Positions 1 through 10,738 of a stretch of 43,939 nucleotides of DNA are shown in pieces. Origin of the DNA: Priapulus caudatus (taxonomy: Eukaryota; Priapulida; Priapulimorpha; Priapulimorphida; Priapulidae); contig NW_014577420.1 in the NCBI RefSeq assembly GCF_000485595.1, positions 151,961-195,899 of the forward strand, given 5' to 3'. The first letter of the stretch is position 1; each line of letters begins with the position of its first letter. A program made the position numbers and the translations under genes. Below the pieces are notes generated by a model. It ran no database searches and was not told the origin of the DNA. It saw nothing but the letters and a program-made list of their open reading frames with translations.

Positions 1-54
<54 letters not shown>

Positions 55-870
55 AATTGGATCAAATTAAGTCATAGTTAATTAATCTTACCGGGTGCAG
101 GTGAAGTTGCCATGGTTACGTTGTTGTTCTCTAGAGTCGGCTGCAGGTAGACGTTACTGCTCCTGCGTCGCACACACGCCACGGCTTTTATGTCACACCC
201 ATGCAGATGGCACAACCCGGTGACATAGAATTGTTACCGCGCATGAAGCTATTAGACGACAATCAACCACTAACGACTTTTTTGACACAGTTTCATCATA
301 GCGTTCACTTAGTAAAATGCCCCGTAGCTGTCTAGTGCGCTAGAATATTCGTTTTAATCACACGGCAGGCTCGTTCACTGTTAGATAGCAACCTAATTCT
401 GGATTCGTAGACGTCGTCATTCCTTGCAATATCTGTATAATGTCATCTGAGAAACACCGATCTCGTTTGCTTATATAGCTATGAGATCACCGCGGTGTGA
501 GGCTTACAACCTCCACACAGATACAAATGTTGCTCGAGCGTGTATATAGAAGCTAGTTAACAGCATGATATAAGCTTGATTCATGAGCTTGAGCTTGTGT
601 CATTATAATGTCACATATAGGTTGCCTCCGAGTGTCTCTCTCGATATTGTTTTGCAGACACTCACGCGGTGACTGCGGGCCACGTAGCGGACACCCCGTC
701 TGCACCTGCATGTCTAGTTCAACTTCAACCATATATCATGCTATTGCCCCATTAGTGCTGCACCGCGAGGCGTACCAGCGAAGCAAACATCAACTCCGCT
801 ACCACTCTCTGCTGTGATTTATACATTATTACAACAGCTGCATGTGACGTGTATACTAGATCTAGACGGC

Positions 871-1036
871 CTATAGGACCGACGACCCGTAGGACCAGCG
901 GACCGTAGGACCAACGATCCGTAGGACCAACGACCCGTAGGACCAGCGGATCGTAGTACCAACGACCCGTAGAACCAACGATCCGTAAGACCAACGACCC
1001 GTAGGACTAACGACCCATAGGACTAATGATTCGTCC
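871..1036. repeat. 16-bp minisatellite
   Basis: About ten units of gtaggaccaacgaccc, with substitutions but an almost exact 16-bp period, lie in the spacer of the left palindrome. Units alternate between aacgaccc, agcggacc and aacgatcc endings, hinting at a higher-order repeat. Confidence 0.9.
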
Positions 1037-1327
1037 GACTATACAAGCTGACCCCACCTTCTCTCTCTCTCTCTCATATCCGTTTATCATGGAGGTGGTT
1101 ACAGCGAGCATATGAGAACGTTTGACAAACATCATATTCCCTCCTATTCCTATCGCGAACGATATTGGGGTATATATAGCTATTATAGTAATAATTTATA
1201 ACAGAACGACAGCAACACCTGACACATATGCCTGCCAACCGACACGAAGACATGGTGCATAAGATCAATAAAGGGTAATGTAAGATAATCGCACGGTTTA
1301 AGATCGATCGCATCGATCAGGGGGTCT

Positions 1328-1400
1328 ACGCACACGCGCACGCACGCACGCACGCACACGCACATACACAAACACACGCACGTACGCACGCACGCACATG
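1328..1400. repeat. (CACG)n microsatellite
   Basis: Alternating cacgcacg/cacaca units; an open frame on the minus strand here (Cys/Val/Arg repeats) is an artefact. Confidence 0.9.
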
Positions 1401-1666
1401 GATTACTAGCTCACTAGCTCTTGATGATATATATATATATATACCATATCGACAACGCACCCATATTAAAGAGGTCACACAGTCTCTTATTCCGTGTTCT
1501 TCTTCTTTAGCTCTAGCTTTGTCAACAAATATAAGTGATATATGAACATTGTGGTTATGACCTAATGTTATGACCTAAATGTGAGCTTAAATTTTATGTG
1601 GCATTATAATGACTTCAAACCTCAAGCTTACATGATGTATATATTACATGATGTATGTACATGATG

Positions 1667-1670
<4 letters not shown>

Positions 1671-1707
<37 letters not shown>
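1671..1707. repeat. (AT)n microsatellite
   Basis: A pure AT run. Similar runs occur at 1426-1443, 2863-2898, 24133-24158 and 33172-33203. Confidence 0.9.
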
Positions 1708-1709
<2 letters not shown>

Positions 1710-2720
1710 CTCGAGCAACATTTGTATTACTGTCACACTGTGTAATAATAATTGAGAATATAAAGAAACATAAGCCACATCATCAGTCAACGCTAGTTAA
1801 TACTAGTAAAATAAACCAAGCGTCATCGCAATCCTCAATAATAGAAATTACGTCTTAAAATTATCCATTCACTATTATACCACTATGAGAAACATCGGTT
1901 TCCTTAGCTCGAATGATGTCACCGTTGTCTCCTTTGACTCCATTCTGGGAGGATAGGACCTTCTCGATTGATTTGCTTTGGCTTCTGTGACCTAGGCTTC
2001 GTGCAGCAACGCTACTAGCTCTCACGCGGGGAAGGTTCCTCACTTCTCACACCACCGTAATGTCATATAGGTATACATGCAAACAAGATCGGTGTTTCTT
2101 AGGTTTCAACCACTAATCAACCACCCAGGAAGAAGAAAACGTTACACTATATATAATAATATACTAGACATATACTATACTACATCGTAAACAGATCGAG
2201 TCTCTTATTTCATTCTCTTTTTTCTTAGCTCCTTCTCAACAAAAACAAGAATCTATGAACATGATGGTGACCTTCTAATGTTATAACCTATATATGTGAC
2301 ATTATAATTACCTCAAACCTCAAACTTACATCATGCTGTTAAGTGTTAACCAGCTTATATATATCCTCGAGCAACATTTGTATCTGTGTGGAGGTTGTAA
2401 GCCTCACACCGCAGTGATCTCACAGCTATATAAGCAAACGAGATCGGTGTTTCTCAGATGACACTATACAGATATTGCAAGCAATGACGACGTCTACGAA
2501 TCCAGAATGAGGTTGTTATCTAACAGCAAACGAGCCTGCCGTGTGATTAAAACGCTACAGGGGTCGTGCCGCCGTGTGACAGCTACAGGGCATTTTACTA
2601 AGTGAAAGCTATGTTGGAACTGTGTCAAAAATAGTCGTTAGTGGTTGCTTGTCGTCTAATAGCTTCATGCGCGGTAACAATTCTATGTCACCGGGTTGTG
2701 ACGTGACCAACTGGAAGCGA

Positions 2721-2820
2721 TATAAAAGCCGTGGCGTGTGTGCGATGCAGGGGCAGTAACATCCACAGCCGACTCTAGCGAAAACAACGTAACCACGGCA
2801 ACTTCACCTGTACCTGGTAA
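2721..2820 (+). promoter_or_regulatory. Promoter-like unit in the right arm: TATA box plus splice donor
   Basis: TATAAAAG (2721-2728) is followed ~90 bp later by acctg|gtaagatt (donor at 2817). This is the layout of a TATA promoter with a short untranslated first exon of ~65 nt pointing right, toward the glycine-rich gene. The left arm carries the mirror image (ATAAAAG complement at 184-190, donor complement near 88-92) pointing left. No transcript evidence. Confidence 0.35.
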
Positions 2821-2860
2821 GATTAATTAATTATGCCATTATAAATTGATTAGAGCCAAT

Positions 2861-2904
<44 letters not shown>

Positions 2905-3395
2905 ATAGAAAGGTGTTCGTGTATTTTTAATTCCATCTCCTTCATGTCCGCATATCAATAACGGAAGCGTCACACAGCTCGACTCGTTAAACGAATTTAC
3001 TATTCATTTCTCTATACGCCATTCTATATGATCATACAATATGACTGATTCTTACAGGCTGATATTTGTTGAAATTTGTTTACAAGAACATGAAATATTA
3101 GTCTACTTTAAACTTACAAGGAAAGAAAAATCGCATCACTATATAAAGTTTCATACATGAATTGTAGTCATCTGTATCACAAGCGAACTCAACACGACAG
3201 TTTGACATTGCAGTATAGACGTCCATACTGTATATCTATAACCGGGGCCCGCCGCAAGAAACAAACACTTACGACTATCATAAATCTAATATGTCATTAG
3301 ATTTGTACGCCAATACTTATACAAGAACAGGTTACGCAAAGTTGCGACATTTCAGACTAGCAATCCTAACTATTTGTGACATTTCCGAACCACAG

Positions 3396-3401
3396 TATAA
3401 A
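3396..3401 (+). promoter_or_regulatory. Candidate TATA box of the glycine-rich gene
   Basis: TATAAA stands about 120 bp upstream of the chosen ATG (3518), which would put transcription start near 3425-3430 and a short 5' leader of ~90 nt. A strong TATA promoter fits a highly expressed secreted structural protein. No transcript evidence is available, and a distal promoter in the palindrome at 2721 cannot be excluded. Confidence 0.4.
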
Positions 3402-3517
3402 TTTGCCGAGTATTTCACCGAAGACCGACAACAAAATACTGAATGAGAAAACGCGCTCATATCTTATCACTGTATTTACACCTAATTTCGTGTTTACGTC
3501 CGTTGACAGATCACATC

Positions 3518-5155
3518 ATGAAGACAGCCGTCATTCTGTGTCTGCTCGTGGCAGCAGTCAGCGCCAGCGACTACGGCGGCAGTTACGGCACCTATGACAA
3601 CGTCGGCACGGTGAACGCTGGCCGGCCACACACCGGCTACGGACACACCTACGCCCCGGAGTTCTTCACGACGGGCCTGTACGGACCGAGGGCCGACGCC
3701 CGTGCCTACGGATCCGGATCAAAGCACGCCAGCGGCTCGTACGTACGTGACGGCCAGGCGGCCGGCGCTGACTACGAGAAGGATGAAGCCACGGCAGCAG
3801 AGACCGCCGCCAAGGCGAGAGGTTACGAGTACGGATACAGGTGCGTTGTTAGCCCTGCAGGTCAAACACGCACGCACGCATGCACACACACGCACGCACG
3901 CATGCACACACGCACGCACGCACGCACATACACACACCTCCCTGCATACACACGCGTGCAAGCACGCACGCATGCATGCACACACGCACATATTTACTTT
4001 GCACGTATTTATTGGCATTATTAGCTCTTGATAATACTATATGTACGTATATATTATACATTATCAGGAGTGAATAATTACAAATTGTTTTTATTGTTTC
4101 ATTTACTTTCAACTATATGTATACACAAGGTAAGCTTGGTTCTTGAAGAAAAGTGCAACATAATAATGCTTAGATCCTGGCTCCTCTTATTCACTCCCGA
4201 TAGTAGCTAAGTGAATCGATTCTTGTGGTAAATCATCGATGTGTGTGTGCGTGCATGCGTGCGTGTGCGTATGTGTGTGCGTGTGATAGGTACTTGTGCG
4301 TGTACACTTGCTAGGTACTTGTGTGTACGTGTGGAACTTGCGTGTGTGTTCATGTGGTACTTGTGTGCGTGTTTCAGTGATGGATTCAACTGGTACCAGC
4401 CCAAGGATCTCTACAGCTTCAAATACCGGCAGCCGCTCATCGGTTACAAGCAGTTGTACTCGCATCCGAGGTACGTCCGGATCGGAGGTTACGGAAGCCA
4501 CGGAGGCGGATACGGCGGCAACCTTGGATACAGTAACATCGGATATGGCTCGGGTCACGGCGCCACCTTGGGTCACGGCGCAGTCGGCTACGGTGGGCTA
4601 GGGTACAGCAGTGGAATCGGTGGGGGCCGGCTGGGACTAGGGTATGGAGGTGGGTACGGTAACAGGCGGTTCGGTTACAATGCAGGACAGGGATACGGTA
4701 CGGGTGCCTTCAGCCAGAGCTACGGCCGTGGCCTAGGGGGCAGCTATGGAGGTGGGTACGGAGGCAGGCTTGGAGGTTACGGGGGTGGGTACGGAGGCAG
4801 GCTTGGAGGTTACGGAGGTGGGTACGGAGGCAGGCTTGGAGGTTACGGAGGTGGGTACGGAGGCAGGCTTGGAGGCTACGGGGGTGGTTACGGAGGCAGG
4901 CTTGGAGGATACGGAGGTGGGTACGGAGGCAGGCTTGGAGGATATGGGGGTGGTTACGGAGGCAGGCTTGGAGGATATGGGGGTGGTTACGGAGGCAGGC
5001 TTGGAGGATATGGGGGTGGCTATGGGGGTGGCTATGGAGGTGGGCTTGGCTACGGAGGCAGTTATGGACGTGGTCTCGGTTATGGAGGCGGTTATGGGGG
5101 TAACCTGGGTTATGGGGGTGGTTATGGCGGAGGTCTTGGCTTTGGAAGACACTAA
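3518..5155 (+). CDS. Secreted glycine/tyrosine-rich structural protein (2 exons)
   Basis: Coding exons are 3518-3840 and 4378-5155, joined by a GT-AG intron (donor gtgcgt, acceptor gtttcag) that splits a Ser codon; the product is 366 aa ending at TAA 5153-5155. Residues 1-16 are a typical signal peptide (MKTAVILCLLVAAVSA) before SDYGG. Residues ~17-107 are Gly/Tyr/Ala-rich with an acidic-basic patch (DYEKDEATAAETAAKARGYE). Residues ~108-145 form a more complex segment (DGFNWYQPKDLYSFKYRQPL). The rest is GGY/GYG repeat, including about eight copies of an 11-residue unit GGRLGGYGGGY at residues ~231-326. No cysteine framework or enzyme domain is visible. An in-frame ATG lies upstream at 3443, but 3518 gives a clean signal peptide and was chosen. 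The composition fits extracellular matrix proteins of shell, cuticle or byssus type. The repeat core cannot prove homology, so the role is inferred. Confidence 0.85.
3841..4377 (+). other. Intron of glycine-rich gene with mirrored microsatellites
   Basis: The 537-bp intron starts with a (CACG/CA)-rich microsatellite at ~3866-3990 and ends with its complement type (TGTGCG) at ~4230-4375, next to the acceptor. Between them is an inverted pair ATCAGGAGTGAATAA (4063-4077) and TTATTCACTCCCGAT (4187-4201), and a solitary TTAGCTCTTGAT at 4021-4032. The pre-mRNA could fold so that both splice sites come close together. Confidence 0.7.
4745..5045 (+). repeat. 33-bp coding minisatellite
   Basis: About eight near-identical 33-bp units (key string ggaggcaggcttgga) are in phase with the glycine-rich reading frame, so unit gain or loss never shifts frame. 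Most differences between units are synonymous third-base changes (ggt/ggg/gga, tac/tat). The array also leaves long open frames on both strands that are not genes. Confidence 0.9.
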
Positions 5156-5390
5156 GGGATTTCGGATGTCACTGAATAAGACCACGAACGGACAACGATG
5201 GATTTATGACCGAAGGAACTCTTCTGATTAATAACTAATACAATTAATATTCATTGATTAGTCGGCCTATAGATGTCACCACCAGATCATAAAACACAAA
5301 TCATACCCGAACTCACGAGAATATCACACTCGTGTAGACGATTATCTTTTTTGTTATGGTTGTTTCTATTTGATTGTACTATTATATTAT

Positions 5391-5396
5391 ATTAAA
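5391..5396 (+). terminator. Candidate poly(A) signal ATTAAA
   Basis: ATTAAA lies 236 bp after the stop codon of the glycine-rich gene in an AT-rich stretch. It is a common variant hexamer, so chance occurrence is possible; no canonical AATAAA lies closer in a good context. Confidence 0.25.
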
Positions 5397-5494
5397 ATAT
5401 ATATCAATTTGTTAAATAGCGTTTTCATGTTTAATATTATTTGAATATGTCAATAGTATTAATCTGATGGAAATAATGCACAAATGGAGCCTAA

Positions 5495-5688
5495 AGCCCA
5501 GCGCACACGTGAGTTATTTTACTCAAGTAAAATGACGCACGAGTCAAATTACTCAACGAAAATCCGCCGCACACGTGAGTAAAATGACGCATGCGTCAAA
5601 TTACTCAACGAAAATCCGCCACACACGTGAGTAAAATGACTCATGCGTCATTTTACTTACGTAAAATAACTCACGTGTGCGCCGGGCT
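5495..5688. mobile_element. 194-bp MITE with TAA target duplication
   Basis: The termini are AGCCCAGCGCACACGTGAGT and its complement (ACTCACGTGTGCGCCGGGCT), one mismatch. The arms extend through GTAAAAT blocks, and the centre carries repeated TGACGCATGCGTCA-type palindromes. TAA flanks both sides (5492-5494 and 5689-5691). A 3-bp TWA duplication is the rule for PIF/Harbinger elements, so a non-autonomous Harbinger-type MITE is inferred. Confidence 0.75.
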
Positions 5689-5691
5689 TAA

Positions 5692-7926
5692 GGGAAATAT
5701 CCCAAATAGCCACAAACTATACACGTACTAGTAAATAATATTTATAATAAAACTGCAACTTTATTATAAGAGTGTGCCCGCATTGTGCAAACTCTGCATC
5801 GTCGCATCGCTAAGCAATACACATATGTGTATATATTCACACAACTCACAATAGCAGAATAATTTCGTACATGATTCAACATCTTAAACAAAAGCAGAGC
5901 AAAACTATTTACGATCACTTCATAAATAATGTACAGAAACTGACAAAAAAACACCGCCATAAATTATGTACAGCAAAATGTACAGGCAAGGGTATCCCCA
6001 GCCCATCGAGCCAGTGGCGCCACCTAGCGACGACCGATCGAACATCCCACGCACGGACGCTAGTTTTCTTTACACTCTAGCTAAATAACCCACAAGCAAA
6101 ATTGTTAAGAGAGATAGACAGGACATCGGCTGCAGTGTCACAGTGTCACCGTGTACAGCGTCCGTGTAACGCAAAAAGGAACGAGGGACTATGTAGAAAT
6201 CAATCCACTTGCTACACCTAACCAAGCCACCTGTCTCTAAACGTACGCAAGTGTAAGAAAATGAGATTGAATCGAAAATTGATATTTCTTTGACGCTCTT
6301 GTGTCACGTTATTACAGTTCGACGACACAGTCATTGTTTGATCGTTTATGCTAACCTTGCCAATTTTTTATTTGTTCAATCTAAACCCATAAATCATTAG
6401 TAACGAATGCTTTTCACATCGCTCGTTACGCGGGCCACACGCGCCAAACACTGCAACTGCAAAAACGGATCCGATCCGATCGAACAAAATTCCTGATTCA
6501 TTAGCTTTTCAGAAGGTCAACTGACAGGGTCAAGGTCAACACATCTATACCCCACCCACCCCTGAACATCAGCAATACATGCGTAATCACCAATGACTGA
6601 TATGCACAAACAAAGAAACAAACATCCGCTGCGCATGCGAACATCAACAATCTGCCTGACAACACACACAAACAATAACAAAGTGCGGCCGAAAAGCAGA
6701 CGAAGCCAGAAACAATACTCATTTCCATAGCAACGTCACAGCATCCGCGCATTATAAGGCGAGAGATCGACGACTGAAAAGATCGCATGAGCACCGTGCA
6801 TATCTGGGCAGGCATCACTCCAACATCGCAGGCGATCATGTATGTGAGCCGACAAAACTGGGTATCGGGATGTTTTCCAGGGGCATGATGGGAGATGTGG
6901 GAGCTATGACACCGAAACATCGATGACAATTCCCCGTCCTTCACCGCACCGCACACACACGCACGCACGCACGCACGCACGCGCGCACGAACGTACACAC
7001 GCATGTGTATGAACATACGTAGAGCAAAAATGAAAATCGCCCTCACGCACAAGCAGAGAGACAGTGACAATGGAACACTCCAACAGAATGACGACGTGCT
7101 AGCAGATTAACGGAAGTTCACTCTCATCGAAAAAAACAAATAATTAAAAATAATTACAGGTCTGTGGGTCATTCAACGAAAAAAACGAGCAACTAAAAAG
7201 GACAAACAACCTCGGTAAAGTGTGGCCAAAAATAAACAAACAACAATAACAAATAGGATCTACAGAACCAAAACGTTTAAACGGCATAAATCATAACACG
7301 TTCAGCGAACATCCATCCCTACCTCTGCGTGCACCCATCACCTGCAAACATCCACCGTTGATATTAACATACACTATAACGACTCAACAATTACCATAAA
7401 AGTAACCAATCATTTCCACGAGCATTCAACAACTGCCTTGTTTGTTGTTTGTGGCCACACGAATAAAAAAATACTTTTAATTTAGAAACCACATTAAGTA
7501 CATTGTTTACAAAATTCACATTTTGTATTTGAACTCAAATCCCTAGTTCTCATAGAGAGAGAGAGGTGTACAGATCTTATCTACAAATCAAAGGTTTCCA
7601 AGCAGCAATACCTTACCATGCATGGTCACAGTTGGTATTTACCACTGTCAATATACAATGCTTATAATCAAAATATTTACCTACAACTCTACTAATATGG
7701 TGGACAGTTGCGGAACTTTTTTTTCCACCAAGTGTGTCCATATAGCGTGACATTACTTGAAAATTGTAGATGACGAGGCGATTATGAGATCTGTCCTCGT
7801 TTATAAGGGTTTACCACTAGCATGTCTGCGAGCGTCACAGCATTCACACGTGCCACGACTTTCCCCCGTGTGTTCTACGACGCGCAGTCATCATCATTGA
7901 CGACTGGCGCCACGGCGTCGTCATCA
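5692..7926. other. Intergenic between glycine-rich gene and FZR1 3' end
   Basis: No exon seen. A Cys/Arg-rich minus-strand frame (6501-7070) crosses a CACG microsatellite at 6953-6985 and shows no domain. The FZR1 3'UTR must occupy part of the right side; TTTAAT at 7477-7482 (ATTAAA on the minus strand) is a weak poly(A) candidate. Confidence 0.4.
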
Positions 7927-7968
7927 TCACCGAATTCTTGTGAATAGGTTCAGAACGGATTTTGACTC
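7927..7968 (-). CDS. FZR1: FZR1 last coding exon with IR tail
   Basis: This 42-nt exon is too short to find without the family. After acceptor ttgcag it reads [13 protein letters not shown] then TGA (7929-7927). The terminal Ile-Arg dipeptide is the known contact for APC/C TPR subunits. The match in length, phase and sequence to the conserved FZR1 C terminus makes it secure. Confidence 0.93.
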   Translation of the reverse strand, partial: ESKSVLNLFTRIR

Positions 7969-10690
7969 CTGCAAGAGAGAGACGAGAGAGAGAGAGAGAG
8001 AGATGAGTTGATTGACGATCTCTCTTGACAGGCAGACGACGGCATAGCATCGACCACACAATCAATGCATGATCAAGTCGATATGCAGAGTGCAGATGTT
8101 CTCTTGTTTCGGGTATTACCGCTATAGTCGAACACATCGACATATATGGATATATCGATACACACGACAAGATATATAGTTATATATGAATCGGGGAAAT
8201 GCGTCGGGCAGCCACGGGGTGGCAGCAGCCAGGAGGAGGGGAAGGGGGGTGTTTACGTCGCGTGCCGCGGACTCACCTTCTGAGACCTCGCCTTGCTGAA
8301 CACGTTCCAGAACCGCAGCGTTTCGTCACCGGCACCCGTCACGATCGCCTCCCCGTCCGGCGACATCGCCTGCGTCAACATAATCATTGCGCGAAACGTT
8401 AGACTCGGCATCGTAGAAACGTGAATACGGAAGGACGCTAACACCCACGATACCCATGGTCTAATGCTTGTCCGTGGAAAACCCATGTGCGATTTCCAAA
8501 TACCGCCTGAATGTTTCAATTTCAATGTTTTCAATGTTTTAATTTCGGATCTTAGGATATAATATATTAGACAGTATAAACGTTATTATTTGATAATAAT
8601 GAAGTCACTTTTGACAATCGCCTACTGTACATACAAAAACGAAACTCATTTACTGAACACTGCATCAATTTGTATCATTTTCCAAAACCCTATTTTAGAT
8701 ACATTTATCGTACTATCCATCCAAAGCATTTTTCTCAAGTGTTAAAGCAAAATGAACAAAGTACTAAAGTATAAGCAAGTTATTGAATTCAAATAAATCA
8801 AATTGATAACACGCGACATGACAAGATGACGTTGGTACCAGCATTACTGGGATAACTACCGTACCAGTACAACATAACAACACACTCACCAGGTAGAGAA
8901 CTCTGTAGGAATGACCTGTTAGTTTGGCGACTTGAGTCAATGATGGATACTTCCACACGAGTATCTGGTTTTGTGAGTATCCATGCGTGGAAACCTAAAA
9001 CATTGGGTGTTTTAAGCCGAATGCCACTTCATGTCGCGTACCGTGCAATCACCAAACAATCACATGATAATAACGTAATTTCATTGCCTCGCAGATAACA
9101 TAGACAGGCTCTAAATTTTAATGACTTTCTAGGACTGAACGACATAATATTAAGCAAGGCTTTCCAGACAAACAAAAATAAACTTTTTTTTTTATTCTGG
9201 GACTTTCCCAGTATCCACAGAATCCTGATTCCAGGACTTTTCAGGTTTCCCAGGAACCATACGTACCCCCCCCCCATGCCAAATATCCATGATTTCCATG
9301 ACCCTTACAAACCCCGAGCTTCCCCCCCCCGGGGGTAGGGCACGCGTGTATGCACGGCATTCAGCACTCACCAGTTCGCTCGCGTGCTTGCTCCACGCCA
9401 GGTTGCACACCTGTGACCCTGTGTCAACGCACTGCAGCGGCTGGCCCGTCAGCGTGTTCCAGAAGCGGATGCAGCGGTCCGCCGTGCCTCCGCCGCTCGC
9501 CAGCAGGCCGTGGTGGTGTGGCGACCACGCTATCGCCTTCACTGCAACCAGAGAAACACCATTAACATGTCAATGTCACGCCACAAGCACGCGCGACGCA
9601 GGCAAGCCATGGTGGTGTGGCGACCACGCTATCGCCTTCACTGCAACCAGAGAAACACCATTAACATGTCAATGTCACGCCACAAGCACGCGCAACGCAG
9701 GAAAGCCGTGGTGGTGTGGCGACGACGTTATTGCCTTCACTGCAACCAGAGAGATACCATTAACACGTCAACGTCACGCCACGCGAAGCACGCATCCAGG
9801 TCAGTTTAAGAGCGTGAGTGGCAGTTAGTTACGTACGCTTATGCTAGCCGCACACTATCCGACCCGAGCGTGATTTGAAGGCTTACGATTGGATTGAGAT
9901 GTTCTAGTTTGGCTCGGGAGGCTTAAGATTGGCTCTGGAGGTCATTTTGGCCCGATTCGAATTTTGAATCGGGAGCAGATCGGGTCAGATAGTGTGCGTG
10001 GCCATCCGACCCGATTGGCGAGCGCTGAAGAAAATTGACCAATCACAGAGCAGCACAAAGGGAAACACTCCCAACCCTTAGTACACACTAAATCCGCTTG
10101 GAACGCCACAAGAGTGCCATGGTTTGCGTCAACTTTGAGTCGGACAGTGTGCGGTGGCCTCCCGATCGATCGGGAGTGGGTCGTATAGTGTGCAGGGGCT
10201 TAGTGCTGTGCACAGTGCAAAATCGGATAGTGTGCGGCTAGCATTAGGCGTCGGATATACTTTCTATTCAATCGTTTATAAACAATGGATAATCATCCAC
10301 GCACGGTCCCAAATTTGCAAATCGATTACTCGAATGCAGACGCCGGCACCTAAACGACGGCGCACCCTCCAGCCGGCGGCGCCCCCTACCTGCGGCCATG
10401 TGCTCGTTGCATTCCCACACGGGCTTCGGTCGCGAGGTGTTCCAGACGAGTAGTCGATTGTCGTTCCCACCCGAGGCGAGATGCTGATGGTCGGGTGACC
10501 ACTTCAGACCGCACACCTACGACGAGGCAACGCACGCAGTCAGCAAACACGCACGCACGACACCACCGCGCAAGCTGTAACGTTATCCTAACCACACACA
10601 CACACAGAGGTGCTGCAGAAGTTATTATTGCTTATCAGCAGCAGCGCATGTACCTCCTGCCCTTCCCCATGCACACACACACATAGTCAG

Positions 10691-10738
<48 letters not shown>

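Larger units (their letters stand above)
1..2900. mobile_element. Large palindromic (foldback-like) element between (AT)n tracts
   Basis: Arms at ~53-626 and ~2285-2862 are inverted copies, diverged by scattered substitutions and small indels. For example, ggtgaagttgcc at ~100 matches ggcaacttcacc at ~2798, and gatacaaatgttgctcgagc at 520-539 matches its complement near 2365-2384. (AT)n tracts bound both sides (1-50 and 2863-2898); the left flank is outside the window. The middle holds a 16-bp minisatellite, microsatellites, and a second partial copy of arm-type sequence at ~1490-1740 in the same orientation as 2186-2390. No transposase is visible. It could be a non-autonomous foldback element that targets (TA)n, or an inverted duplication of a promoter region. 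Confidence 0.75.

Noticed and set aside
4733-5185. 150-codon minus-strand Ser/Thr/Pro frame and a second plus frame
   Set aside because: Shadows of the 33-bp coding repeat of the glycine-rich gene.
6501-7070. 189-codon minus-strand open frame
   Set aside because: Crosses a CACG microsatellite; no signal, domain or splice context supporting a gene.
9289-9828. 179-codon plus-strand frame with repeated [13 protein letters not shown]
   Set aside because: Antisense of FZR1 exon 10 and its 99-bp tandem copies.
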